A DNA stretch of 64,000 nucleotides, from contig OZ007511.1 of assembly GCA_963931865.1 (NCBI GenBank), positions 5,288,626 to 5,352,625 on the forward strand, in the 5' to 3' direction. The notes beneath the pieces are model-generated. The model did not search any database. It was not told the DNA's origin and saw only the letters and a list, made by a program, of their open reading frames with translations. Positions 54,806-64,000 of the stretch are shown here, one piece after another. The translations under genes and the position numbers were made by a program. The number at the start of each line of letters is the position of its first letter. The stretch's first letter is position 1. Source of the stretch: Axinella damicornis. Taxonomy: Eukaryota; Porifera; Demospongiae; Axinellida; Axinellidae.

Positions 54806-57800
54806 CTAATCTGTAAGAAAGAGCTCATAGTCTATGTCCACGATATCTTCTTCAGCTACACTCTCAGTGTTATCATCTCCCTGCACATACATGTACCTCA
54901 CAAATGCATCTCCCGTCTTGTTGCTACCCTTCTCCTGTGGACACTCAAACTTGGGACCCTTCCGCTGTGCATCGCATGTTACCTTTTCCCCCAACAAACA
55001 GGTGGTCATTCTGCGGATGTCCTGACTGGGATTTGAAGTTGTGTGGTGACCAGACTGAAAGGGAGTTTTCAGGGCTGTGTCAACCTTCCGTGCGGCATTC
55101 AGTAGAAACAGGCCACAGAGCGACACATCTACCATGTGTGTCTTGGTGAGATTGGACCCACTTGCCTTCATTGCCTGTTTGATCACCCTATGAGAAGAAT
55201 AGAATAAACTAGTAAACTACAATTCTCTTGCTAATAACTTAATGGCACTTACAGGTTGTAATGCTCAAGCTTCTGGTCAGTTGGCTTCCCATGACCTGCC
55301 CTCCCTTGCGTGTTGACAGTGCGGTTGTGAGTTACGATATACGCAGTGTGCCAAGGGAAAGTAGCGTGAATATTTGCTAGGAGATTGAATGCCTCTTTGG
55401 CATAATTCTTCTTGTTGGTAGCAAGGAAAAGTATGGCCCAGTGTTTCCAGAGCCTGATGATATGTGGGCCTTCCTCGTTCCTAATAGTGTTTCGCAAATC
55501 TACATAGAGGAACCCAGAGTAAAGGAAGGACCGGTGCAGACTGTAGACTGGGTCATCACCACTCGATGTTGGCATGATCGCTTTCTCTACTATCCCTTTC
55601 GCAGTGCTTTCCAGCCACTCTTGGGAGCATGTGTGGGGTACTTGGTCAGTGGGAGCAGCTACACCAAGATGGGTACAAATGGCGGCAATGAGGTGTGCCT
55701 TGAATGCGTGGATTACGAACTCGTCCGCGACATTGAAGGTTTTGCCTGCCTGGTCTACAAGACCATGGTTGATGTAGTTTCATAGCTGGCAGAGTGAACC
55801 ACCTATTGTGGAGTTACCCCAATAGGCCTGTAGCAGCACACGAAGACTTTCCCACAGAAAGTGGAAATCTCCTGTGGATGTTGAATCTTGTATGTTAATA
55901 CATTACACACTTTATGTAACATACCTGGCACTTCAAGCGCCCACTTCAACTTGTCCACTTCATTAACCTCACTCTCTACCCAGCGTTTGGCACCACGGAT
56001 GGTCTTACATGTTGCCTGATCCCCTACAAAACACCAGAAAATTAGGTGGTACAGCCTGTTCAATTTGTATTCTCTATAAGGAACTTTGTGTTTATGATGT
56101 CACCACACATACCATATGCACTATAATTGCGGGTACTACGTATTTATAGCAAATTGGGCATAAGCAGATTTGGTGGGTATTAATTTTAGCATTGTACTGA
56201 TCTCAATAATAAATACCTGTCTGCTTGTAGCCCTAGCCGTAAGCATCATGCCCATGAAGAGCTGCATTCCCTTCACCTTCCTAGATTTTGCATTCAGAAG
56301 TGTGCATAGGGCTATAAAGGCTTTTATCTCCTCTGCTGCCAGGTCATCGCAATCATCAGGCACATTTTGCCTCACATCCCCAAGCCTGTTGAATAGGCTA
56401 AGGAGGTCAGGGCTGCACTGCTTGACCTCTGAGATAACGGCATCAATGGAGAAACTCTCAAACCCCTCTACAGTATCTGGCCCATGAATGAGGATGGAGC
56501 CTGGTGTACTGAGGCACTGCATCTGTTGCTTGTATAGCCGAATCAAGTGCTGATTTTCTGATTCAAGAGCGGTTACTCTGGCCAAGAGCCGTGTTTTCAG
56601 CCTGAATGGACTGTCAGTGGGCTAACTGCTGATTGGCTCAACTGAATCGATGTGATTGGAGGTGAAGGGACAAGAGAAACCATGCTCGCTGGCCGACGTC
56701 TGATTCCAGTGATGTATGTGGTGCGTTCTGTTGTTGCATGTGGGAATGCCAGCTGAAGAAGCTTCACCACTTGACGTGTGGTGATCTCGTCACCAGGGTA
56801 CCTTTCCTGAAGCATCTCTTGGACCTCCGCAAATTTGATGCATGCTTTGTATGGGCCCACACCTGGCCCTTCCTGTATACGCTGTTTCAACCTGGTTAAT
56901 TAATAATTGAATTTCAATTTCAATGATTAAAATCTTGAAATAAAATTGACTGGGTACAAACTTTGAATAGCTGATTGGTATTGTGCATGGGTAGCGTCGT
57001 TCCCAGGCTCCCCCCTGCGCGACCACGAAAAGTCACCGCACGTGGGGGAGACTAACAACGAGGCTACTCTATGGGAGTGCAAAGTTCATTTGTGCTAGCT
57101 ATTCTATGCACTCTAGCAACACAAAAAAACCTTAGCTACTACAGTTCATTCTGAAATCACGTTCTAACAGTCCCTCTAACCAGGTAACTTTCTCCACTGT
57201 CGTAGCCATTGCTCTGGATCGCTGCCACAAATCACTACGCTGGACTGAGAGCTCGAGCCGGCTGCCGGCGGCAGGTTCCAGTTAAACGTCACCGTTCAAT
57301 TAATAATATTATAGCTGTGACGTCAACGTGCCGCGTATCACGTGTGAAAGCGTACCAGGCTCTCTGCCCCGGTATTTTTACTCGGCGCGCGCAGGGGGAG
57401 GAGCCTGGGAACGGGGCTACCATACTCTCCTGTACAGCTATCAACATAGCTGGTAGTTCAATTGGTCTAAGACCCCCACGAAATTTCCTTACCTAAATGC
57501 CCACATTCTAGAAGGGACAAAAACACCCAAAACAGCAGAGCCAACTTATCATCTTAGCACCCCTATTAATGCACACCCATGACGGCTTGCGTTGTAACAT
57601 TTAAAATCGCTTACCTGTATACCCTATCGATGGTTGTCTCCACTTCTTCATGGATTCTCTGTAACTTCTTTGCTTGAGAAACGCAGCTGCTATAGTCCAG
57701 ATCAAAGCAATCAACACCTTGGAAAGTGATGAAAATCCAATGCGCCCTGTCCGTGGGCTTAAACAGTGTACGTATAGCATCATGTGAGCTGTTTCCAATC

Positions 57801-58182
57801 CCGGTTGGTATATTATCTATGGTAGCGCTATGGCCTGTGAACTGGAAGTTAGTCAAAATTCATACTGCCCCATACATTAACTTTGTACATGGTGGTGCAC
57901 ACAAACTTTAATGTACATTGTACACAAAGAATCAGTTGCACAAAGTGAGACCATTACAAGAGAGATCTTTGAAACAGTGACAAATAAAGCCAACGAGAAT
58001 TCGGGGCGATGGGGTAAGTCAGTGTGTTCAGCACGAAAATGATCACAGAGAGCACCATCTGGAAGGACAATAAAGTCACATAGAGATACTGGACCTGCTT
58101 GGTCTGTGAAAACAGTTTTGCGCAGCAGCTTGCATGAAGTGAGGCAATATTGCCGTCGAAATGCTGTGTCCCAGAGCTTCAT
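54806..58182 (-). pseudogene. DUF6589-type gene, transposon-associated
   Basis: Exons on the minus strand with clear splice sites: about 58182-57966 and 57841-57615 (unrecognised, donor GTAAGCG), 56891-about 56700 (LQERYPGDEITTRQVVKLLQ), about 56612-56217 (EIKAFIALCTLLNAKSRKVK, donor GTATTT), 56023-55925 (GDQATCKTIRGAKRW, WALEVPG), 55871-55253 (GDFHFLWESLRVLLQAYWG, ADEFVIHAFKAHLIAA, NLLANIHATFPWHTAYIVTH, NRTVNTQGRAGHGKP; donor GTAAGTGCC) and 55187-54806, ending DYELFLTD and a stop. The VPGDFHFLWE, HNRTVNT and GHGKP text matches DUF6589 proteins of sponges, cnidarians and fungi, thought to be mobile-element borne; biochemical role unknown. A TGA (55780-55782) interrupts the fifth-listed large exon. 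The usual central exon between RATSRQ and GDQATCK is absent (only about 190 bp there), so this copy is probably dead. Confidence 0.7.
56992..57419. mobile_element. TIR element of the TAGCCTCG family in a DUF6589 intron
   Basis: Left TAGCGTCGTTCCCAGGCTCC, right GGAGCCTGGGAACGGGGCTA. The interior shares the AACGTGCCGC(G/A)TATCACGTG and GTACCAGGCTCTCTGCCCC stretches with 45579-46140. A further internal terminus (AACAACGAGGCTA at about 57054-57066) suggests a rearranged or nested copy. Flanks do not show a 9-bp duplication. Confidence 0.6.
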
Positions 58183-58439
58183 CCAACCCCCAGAGTCAGC
58201 AGCATTCCTCTAAGCTACGTATAATAGCTTAATAGAGGAATGCAATCAGCTTCAACAACTCATTTCTTGAGTGATCTTATGTAGTCCACTGAATTGGAGA
58301 GGATTTCATCGGTGAAATTTGAGGTGCAGGAGATGGATGACATTGCTTTACAAGTGAAGCTGATCATGATTCTGCATAATGGGTGGAGATTGGCATCGAG
58401 TCAGAACACACATCAATCAGTTTGGGGTGTGTGGATGAC

Positions 58440-58556
58440 CTAGTGTCGTGGAAATTTTCGTTATTAAAATATTTTCGCGAATGCCCCTAAACGCGAAAAT
58501 TTATTACGCGAAATAATTTACGAATACTGAGGAAAGCGGATAAATTACGGTAACGA
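58440..58556. mobile_element. CG-rich TACCGTA-type terminal fragment
   Basis: TTTCGCGAATGCCCC and CGCGAAAATTTATTACGCGA with ends GCGGATAAATTACGGTA. Similar in style to the 8911-10251 termini. The other end was not found. Confidence 0.45.
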
Positions 58557-58740
58557 ACACATGTACATTACTGCGCAATTCACGTCTCTCTAGCTGCTGT
58601 TTCGCTAGCCTCGTTCCCAGGTTCCCCCCTCTGTGCGCGGTGAAGAAAGTATGGCTGTTGGTCTAAACTAGCTCGATCACTGTAGTTCATGTTGTTTAAA
58701 ATCCCATATACTTATTCTCAGATTGAGATTCTACCTCATA

Positions 58741-60262
58741 CCATAGTCGCGCGTTATTAGGCGCATCTCGCTTATAGGCGCATATTCACTGTTAGGCGCA
58801 GGTTCAACTCTCGCCCCAGGTACTCACTGTTAAGCGCTGCAGTCTTCTTCCAGAAACTCTTGCAATTTTCGATCCTACGGAGCGGATAAAGCTATAATTC
58901 GAATTGAAGCGCACTTCCTATTTGAGGAATGTCAATTATTTTATATTCGTTACGAGGGGCAACCGCACTCCTGGTAGCCGCGGTTAAACGGTAGCACAAG
59001 CTAAGTGTAACAGTTCGTTCCAATTATCACACATCATGTGAGTACCACGATAGTTACATATATAGGGAAGATAAGAAATTATTTGCAAGTACCGAATAAG
59101 CCGCGTCGCAATCCCGGTTGCGACGTAGCGCAAGCTAAAGTTCGTTCCAATTAACGCACATGCCACGTGGCAACCACGCTCAGTCGATCGCGAGCAATGG
59201 CGACCAAAAGGAAGACGAGACATTATTACAGCACTCACAACTTAGCAGCACGGTGAGTTTCGGCATGTAAGCGTCAGTGGACGACAGCGATCATGGCCGT
59301 GTGGTCAGAATCTTTGTGGGGCCTTCGTTAGACTGTACTGGCAACCAACGTCGAAGAGAGCGATCGAGCAATGGCGGCCGACGGCACAACAAAAGCGCTT
59401 GTATCTCCACCACCGAGGTGAGTTTCAGCACCAAAATTGTACGGTTGGGACAGTGCATGATAGCGATCATGAAGGTATAGTCAGAATCTTCGTACGCCAT
59501 TCCTATCACTCGAACGAATTATTTACATTAATTAATTAATTAATTAACGAGGGGCAACCGCACTCCTGGTAGCCGCGTTGCAACACCGGTTGCGACTCGC
59601 CATAGCGAAGCTAAGTATTGCAATTCGTTCCAATTAACGCACAGGCCACGTGGCAACCACGCTCTGTCGATCGCGAGCAATGGCTACCAAAAGGAAGACA
59701 AGACATTATTACAGCACGCACAAGTTAGCCAGCACGGTGAATTTCGGCATGTAAACGTCAGTGAACGACAGCGATCACACCTGTGTGGCCAGAATCTTTC
59801 TGGGGCCTTCGTAAGAGCTGTACTGGCGACGAACTTCGAAGAGAGCGATCGAGCGATGGCGGCCGACGGCACTACAAAGGCGCTTGTATCTCCACCACCA
59901 AGATGAGTTTCAGCACCAAAATTGTACGGTGAGGACAGTGCATGATAGCGATCACGACGGTGTAGTCAGAATCTTTGCAGGCCATTGCTAAGTAGTCAAA
60001 CGTTATTTATTTAGATTAGGTTAGATTATTTACGCGGCACAATTTTTCCCCTACCAGGAGTGTAAAACGCCTATATTTTTATTACACTTTTGGCTACGGG
60101 GAAAAAAAAAAAAAAAAAAAACAAACCAGGAGTGTAATTATACTACGCGGCACAATTTTCTCTATACCAGGAGTGTAATTAGGCGCATCTCGCTTATAGG
60201 CGCATATTTCCTTCCTGTGGAGTTATAGGCGCATGCGCCTAATTAATAACGCGCGACTACGG
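58741..60262. mobile_element. TA-flanked MITE, copy 2, split by a nested element
   Basis: Termini CCATAGTCGCGCGTTATTAG and CTAATTAATAACGCGCGACT(ACGG), flanked by TA, matching the 304-bp copy at 31901. The left half continues to about 58947 and the right half resumes at about 60181. The roughly 1.2 kb between is a different, nested element. Confidence 0.75.
58948..60180. mobile_element. nested elements with start-codon/donor monomers
   Basis: At least two partial copies of the 44041-45150 element in tandem, starting ACGAGGGGCAACCGCACTCC (58951 and 59548) and ending ...CCCCTACCAGGAGTGTAA (about 60040-60055) and CTATACCAGGAGTGTAATTA (60161-60180). Each copy contains monomers of about 165 bp with CGATCG(C)GAGCAATGGCG, then a GGTGAGTTTC donor-like site, then CATGATAGCGATCA-type text. 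Example: ATG at 59197 followed by MATKRKTRHYYSTHNLA and GGTGAGT; in the second copy (59680) the peptide is kept but the donor has become GTGAAT. Whether they act as promoter-plus-first-exon units is unknown. Confidence 0.6.
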
Positions 60263-60527
60263 TATGATGTGCTGTCATACATGATGCTTATTCCTCTCTC
60301 CTACCTTCCCTTCCCCCTCCCCACTGCTTTTCAACTCTCCACGTCCTCTCCTTCCCCTCTCTTCTACCCAGACTGTCTTCAAGGACTTCAGAGAAGTGAA
60401 GCAGCATTGTTCCAGCTCGTTCAAAGTGCGGCCTCACAGTAGGGGACCCGGTGGCTGGCGCATGGGTGTTGAGAGAAGGACAAACTCCATATCCTTTCAG
60501 TCCCTGTTCCTACATCCTTTTAGTCCC

Positions 60528-60648
60528 TGTTCCTGCGTAATAAGGTCATATGGCTAATTAGTAGGGACGGGTGATAGTAATTTCGAATGTTCCTGCGTAA
60601 TAAGGTCATATGGCTAATTAGTAGGGACGGGTGATAGTAATTTCGAAT
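60528..60648. repeat. perfect 60-bp tandem duplication
   Basis: Two adjacent identical 60-bp units (TGTTCCTGCGTAATAAGGTC ... AGTAATTTCGAA). Identity indicates a recent event or an assembly duplication. Confidence 0.9.
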
Positions 60649-60661
60649 CGCAATTATTGTC

Positions 60662-60736
60662 ATGGCTGATGTTCATCGCAGTGCTGAAAGCTTGCTGTTT
60701 TTGTCTCGGTGCAGAAGCGCCGAGACACAGTGCTGG
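60662..60736 (+). CDS. possible first exon of an unrecognised gene
   Basis: ATG at 60662 opens a 25-codon stretch (MADVHRSAESLLFLSRCRSA, then ETQCW) that ends at the good donor GG-GTACGTA at 60737. No promoter element was recognised and no second exon was found in the next 3 kb. The frame also reads on for 75 more codons without the splice. Support is limited to start and donor. Confidence 0.25.
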
Positions 60737-60959
60737 GTACGTATACGTCTGCCTGTCCGTCCACATAGCTTGAGCGCATGCACGACGGATTTACTAACTA
60801 GTATTGTGCATGTGGCCACACCCTACTGTGCTAGACAACTGAAGACACAAACAAGATCATGTGAGATTTCAGCAAGAGAGGCTAAACAGCAAGAAGTCGG
60901 ATTACAAGGTATACGCAAAAATGTTCGTCTGAGGAGCGCCAAGAACGCAGACTATTCAA

Positions 60960-61660
60960 GCTGACTGAGAAAGGCAACTGCAAAGAAGGCCTGAACAAGA
61001 GAGTCCAGAACAGAGAGAGCAATGACTACAATGACTACAAGCTGAGACGGCTATGAAGGCAATGAGAAACCACTGACCAACGTAGGCAACGTGTAGCTAG
61101 CTAGATGCTCGTAGACTACAATGCATCAGTATTCCTCCATTGACAAATTTAGTCTAAGTCAAGCCATGTGTGCTCGCGTATACTTTTCAGTCCAAGTCAA
61201 AGGTATGATCAGTTCGCCTTTCATTGAAGTTTGTCCATCATATGTGTCTATTGGTGCAACAAATTGTGACGTATTTGCCTGTTGACACACTGTAAAGTCT
61301 TTCATCAGTACGGCAGCATCCACCAAGATTTGATCTAATCTCAGAGCTACGTATAGCTAGCTATAGCTACCATCAAGTAAACCATCTGTAGCGTCCTGCA
61401 CTTGTATCAGTCTTGCAAGCACACTGCCGAGGCAATTTTTCAAAAAAGGCGTACGGAAGATTCAGGTGAATCTTCCGTAGGCCTCCAGCTACTTGCACTA
61501 GCTACCCGGAGGCGGTGCCGCTTGTGTACCACCTTGATGTTTAGCAATGGTTAATAATTCACACAAGCAGGTCATGGATGTACATCCATTACTACCTGTG
61601 TACTACAATAGTACCGTTGCCTATTTTTAGTGGTTCAATGTGTACCTGCCGTATGTAGTG
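60960..61660. other. stretch with no recognised gene
   Basis: A small inverted pair GGAAGATTCAGG/TGAATCTTCC at about 61454-61480. Otherwise nothing supported. Confidence 0.45.
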
Positions 61661-61663
61661 TAC

Positions 61664-61698
61664 TAGCCTCGTTCCCACGTGGCCTGGGAACGATAGTA
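61664..61698. mobile_element. 35-bp minimal TIR element with 9-bp target duplication
   Basis: TAGCCTCGTTCCCACG...CCTGGGAACGATAGTA, flanked by GTAGTGTAC on both sides (61655-61663 and 61699-61707). A second similar palindrome follows at about 61725-61755 in a locally duplicated context. Confidence 0.75.
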
Positions 61699-61779
61699 GT
61701 AGTGTACATGCCATATGTAGTTTACTAGCCTCGTTCCTGCGTGGCCTGGGAACAAGGAACATGTCTCTCATCCCCTCGC

Positions 61780-62000
61780 ATCAGTCCAGCCCTGTCCTTC
61801 CCCCCTCCCTCTTTCCATCCTTTCCTTCCCCCTATTCCCTCTCCTCTCCCTTTCCCTTCCTTTCTCCCCTCCTTCCTTTTCCTTCCTTCCCTTTCAATTC
61901 CATCCCCTCCTAGCCTCGTTCTCTTCCTTCAATCCCCCCCTTCCCTCCTTTCCATCCCTTTCCTTACCCCTATTCCCTCCCCTTTCCCTATCACTCCTGG
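61780..62000. repeat. CT-rich low-complexity tract
   Basis: Irregular CCTTCC/CCCCTT repeats. Open frames here are compositional. Confidence 0.85.
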
Positions 62001-62039
62001 TAGAACATCCTATTGGTACGTATATCACTTAGTGGCCTA

Positions 62040-63940
62040 GCTAACTCTCATCTCGTAAAATCAAAGCAAGACTGTATTCGCTGTACCACCCCTAACCTTC
62101 ATATAGGCTTCTCTGAAGAGCAGAGTTCTTCCCCTTGTTTTTAGTGGGAAGTTAGTTTTGTGTATGTTTCTAGTACTGATGTTGTTTGCAGTGTTTGCGT
62201 TGAGTAAAGTAGGATGAAGGATTTGTGCATGGATTAGAGAGGTGTATTTGTAAATGCTCCGTGCTACATTTGTAATCTCAGAGTGAACTGTTGGCCTCTC
62301 CTCATATTGTAATGTATGCCTGGTCTATTATGGCGACACTCTGTTCCAACTTAGCCACTGTCTGTCAAATTTGCTCCTTAACCCCCTGCACTGTGAAACA
62401 GACCCCTACCAAACCCGACAATTGGACTGGGACACTCGGACCATTATTGGAATGCGTGAGTACCAGTTTACCTAATGGCTTGCTAGTTGTACAGGTGTGG
62501 TTTCAGTTTCACCCAACAGTATAGCAATTGACAATTGAGCAGCTGCATTGACGCACTATGATGTCACAAAACCATGTGACTGCACGAGTACTTCCGCATG
62601 GCAAAAGAACATGGAGTTCAGTGGCAACTGAATGGAAACTACTAGCTCACTTGTGCTCGAGATCACGTAGCTGCTCAATCTAATCGATATGGTAGCTGCG
62701 CTACAGCAACAGTTGACACTGTAGTACTACTTCATAAGTTAGTTCCGAGCTGCTTGAGTTTCTAAGATCACTGTACAGTCTTATGAAAGAAACGGAATAT
62801 ATAACGGAGGGCGTTTCAGTTGTTTTACGGCCGGTGACGTCAAACGCAGCCGCTCCATAGATTATCCTCATTCTGAGCCCACACATTCGTAATGGTAGTA
62901 GTAGACTAAGTTCATGCATGTGGTCCTTTCAACCGAGGATGATCCATCTAGGAATAGCCAGCTGTACTAATACGGAGACACAATCAGGCACAAAAGGATA
63001 CAGGTAGCGCAACAAAATGATGACAAACAATACCTAGCACATGCAGATGTACATAATTGAAGATGGATGGGAATACAGCAGGCACAAGAAGTCCATTGCA
63101 GTTGCATCACTTTCCATGGCATTTCCATATACATGTACTAGAGCAATCTTGGTGTACCATAATACATTAGCAGCATATGCAGTATATAGTGAAGTTTCTG
63201 AAAAACGTTGCAGCTTCGCTTACGGATCTTCTGGAGTTTGTTTAGGCCTTCCACTTTCACGTTTAGGTCTTCTGCATTCGCTTTTGTAACGGAATTCCGG
63301 ACCAGCGATGGAAAGGTCTCCTATCGCAGAACTATGGGGTGCCAGAACTATGGGGTGATACAACATTACCTTCTCAACCTGACTGACTATATATTGGAGA
63401 ACTCCCTTCCTACCTCTGTTTAGAATGCTCACTGCTTGGGTGTTTTGACCACAGGTCTCCACAATGGATGGACGGGGATTTGTCAAGGTAAAGCGTCATG
63501 AACTGCAGTAGTACATACACTAGCATATATAGTTTTGATGATAATATTGTGTTAAGCAACATCATATTGGGAAGTATAGTGATCCCGAGGTCTTGATTGT
63601 AATGTTGTGGGGCCATATGGTGGGCACCAGTTAGAAAGCACATGTCCAGATGTACGTGTCTGTGCACAACATGCATAGTTGTAACTACACAATGTCATGT
63701 ACCTACGTGCATAACTACGTAAATGTTGCACTATTCTTGAGACTGGTTTGCGCATTCTCAGAATTTCGAAATTGCATGCCGAGATTGCTCAGAAATGCAA
63801 GTGCACAATCTTGAGATTGTGTCAAAGAACTGGATGGCGTTCTACAGAGTCTTCGGATTATCTTCTGGCCATTCTCTTTGGTTAGTCGAATTGGAGCGAG
63901 CAATAGTGGCACAGAAAGTAACTCTTTAGCAACTTTCAGT
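62040..63940. other. stretch with no recognised gene
   Basis: Several short open frames (for example 63205-63290 plus, with CACTTTCACGTTTAGGTCTTC-type repeated text) have no family signature. No transposon termini recognised. Confidence 0.4.
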
Positions 63941-63944
63941 TGCC

Positions 63945-64000
63945 CCCACTGTAAGTTTCGGCACATAAGCACCAGTGCATGACGGCTTGGTCATGGGCCT
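63945..64000. repeat. partial monomer related to the 59197 units, cut by the window end
   Basis: CCCACTGTAAGTTTCGGCACATAAGC, then CAGTGCATGACGGC, resembles GTGAGTTTCGGCATGTAAGC, then CAGTGGACGACAGC at about 59252. The monomer continues beyond the window. Confidence 0.45.

Noticed and set aside
1..64000. Canonical tRNA or rRNA genes
   Set aside because: Only tRNA-like SINE heads were seen; no intact cloverleaf or rRNA motif was recognised by eye.

Overview
The window is eukaryotic and reads as the genome of an early-branching animal, most likely a sponge, less likely a cnidarian. The reasons are: spliced genes with short introns; phase-compatible exons of two conserved animal proteins (CDK5RAP1 and NR2C2AP); a C2H2 zinc-finger gene; and a very dense mix of DNA transposons, retrotransposons and foldback elements. 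There are no bacterial operons, CRISPR arrays or rRNA genes. The organism call is inference; no species marker is present.

Layout. 0.1-2.9 kb: one half of a duplicated block whose other half lies at 26.0-27.6 kb. 3-16 kb: mostly intergenic, with microsatellites, TIR elements, an unrecognised exon (6.8-7.1 kb) and a decayed piggyBac copy (12.0-12.6 kb). 16.3-17.35 kb: a zinc-finger coding region, followed by an unrecognised exon. 18.3-23.4 kb: a nearly full-length APE-type non-LTR retrotransposon (minus strand) whose ORF1 starts with a SAND-like domain. 23.66-24.36 kb: a 15-bp CpG-rich palindromic array. 28.1-29.2 kb: a BEL/Pao remnant. 30.4-31.7 kb: two endonuclease-type non-LTR 3' ends abutting (GGGA)n tracts. 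33.3-34.0 and 36.4-36.9 kb: two copies of a repeat that carries paired perfect heat-shock elements and a 29-bp VNTR. 36.95-37.6 kb: CDK5RAP1 exons. 40.5-42.2 kb: NR2C2AP exons. 43.6-45.2 kb: a three-level transposon nest. 49.0-50.3 kb: a 36-bp minisatellite. 51-58 kb: a cluster of transposon-associated coding regions (a captured RecQ fragment, an unrecognised spliced gene, a P/THAP9-like transposase relic with a triplicated exon, and a DUF6589 gene). 58.7-60.3 kb: a TA-flanked element split by a nested element.

The most notable system is a family of inverted-repeat elements with termini like TAGCCTCGTTCCCAGGC. At least seven copies are bounded by perfect 9-bp target-site duplications and two more by 7/9 matches. 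They run from 35 to 592 bp. The larger ones each hold a different exon-like segment, often with splice signals, and one clearly carries the Walker A region of a RecQ helicase. This looks like Pack-MULE-type gene capture in an animal. No matching transposase is in the window. A second theme is that conserved genes and young transposons alike carry one-base frameshifts, several of them at homopolymers, so part of the apparent decay may be consensus error in the assembly.
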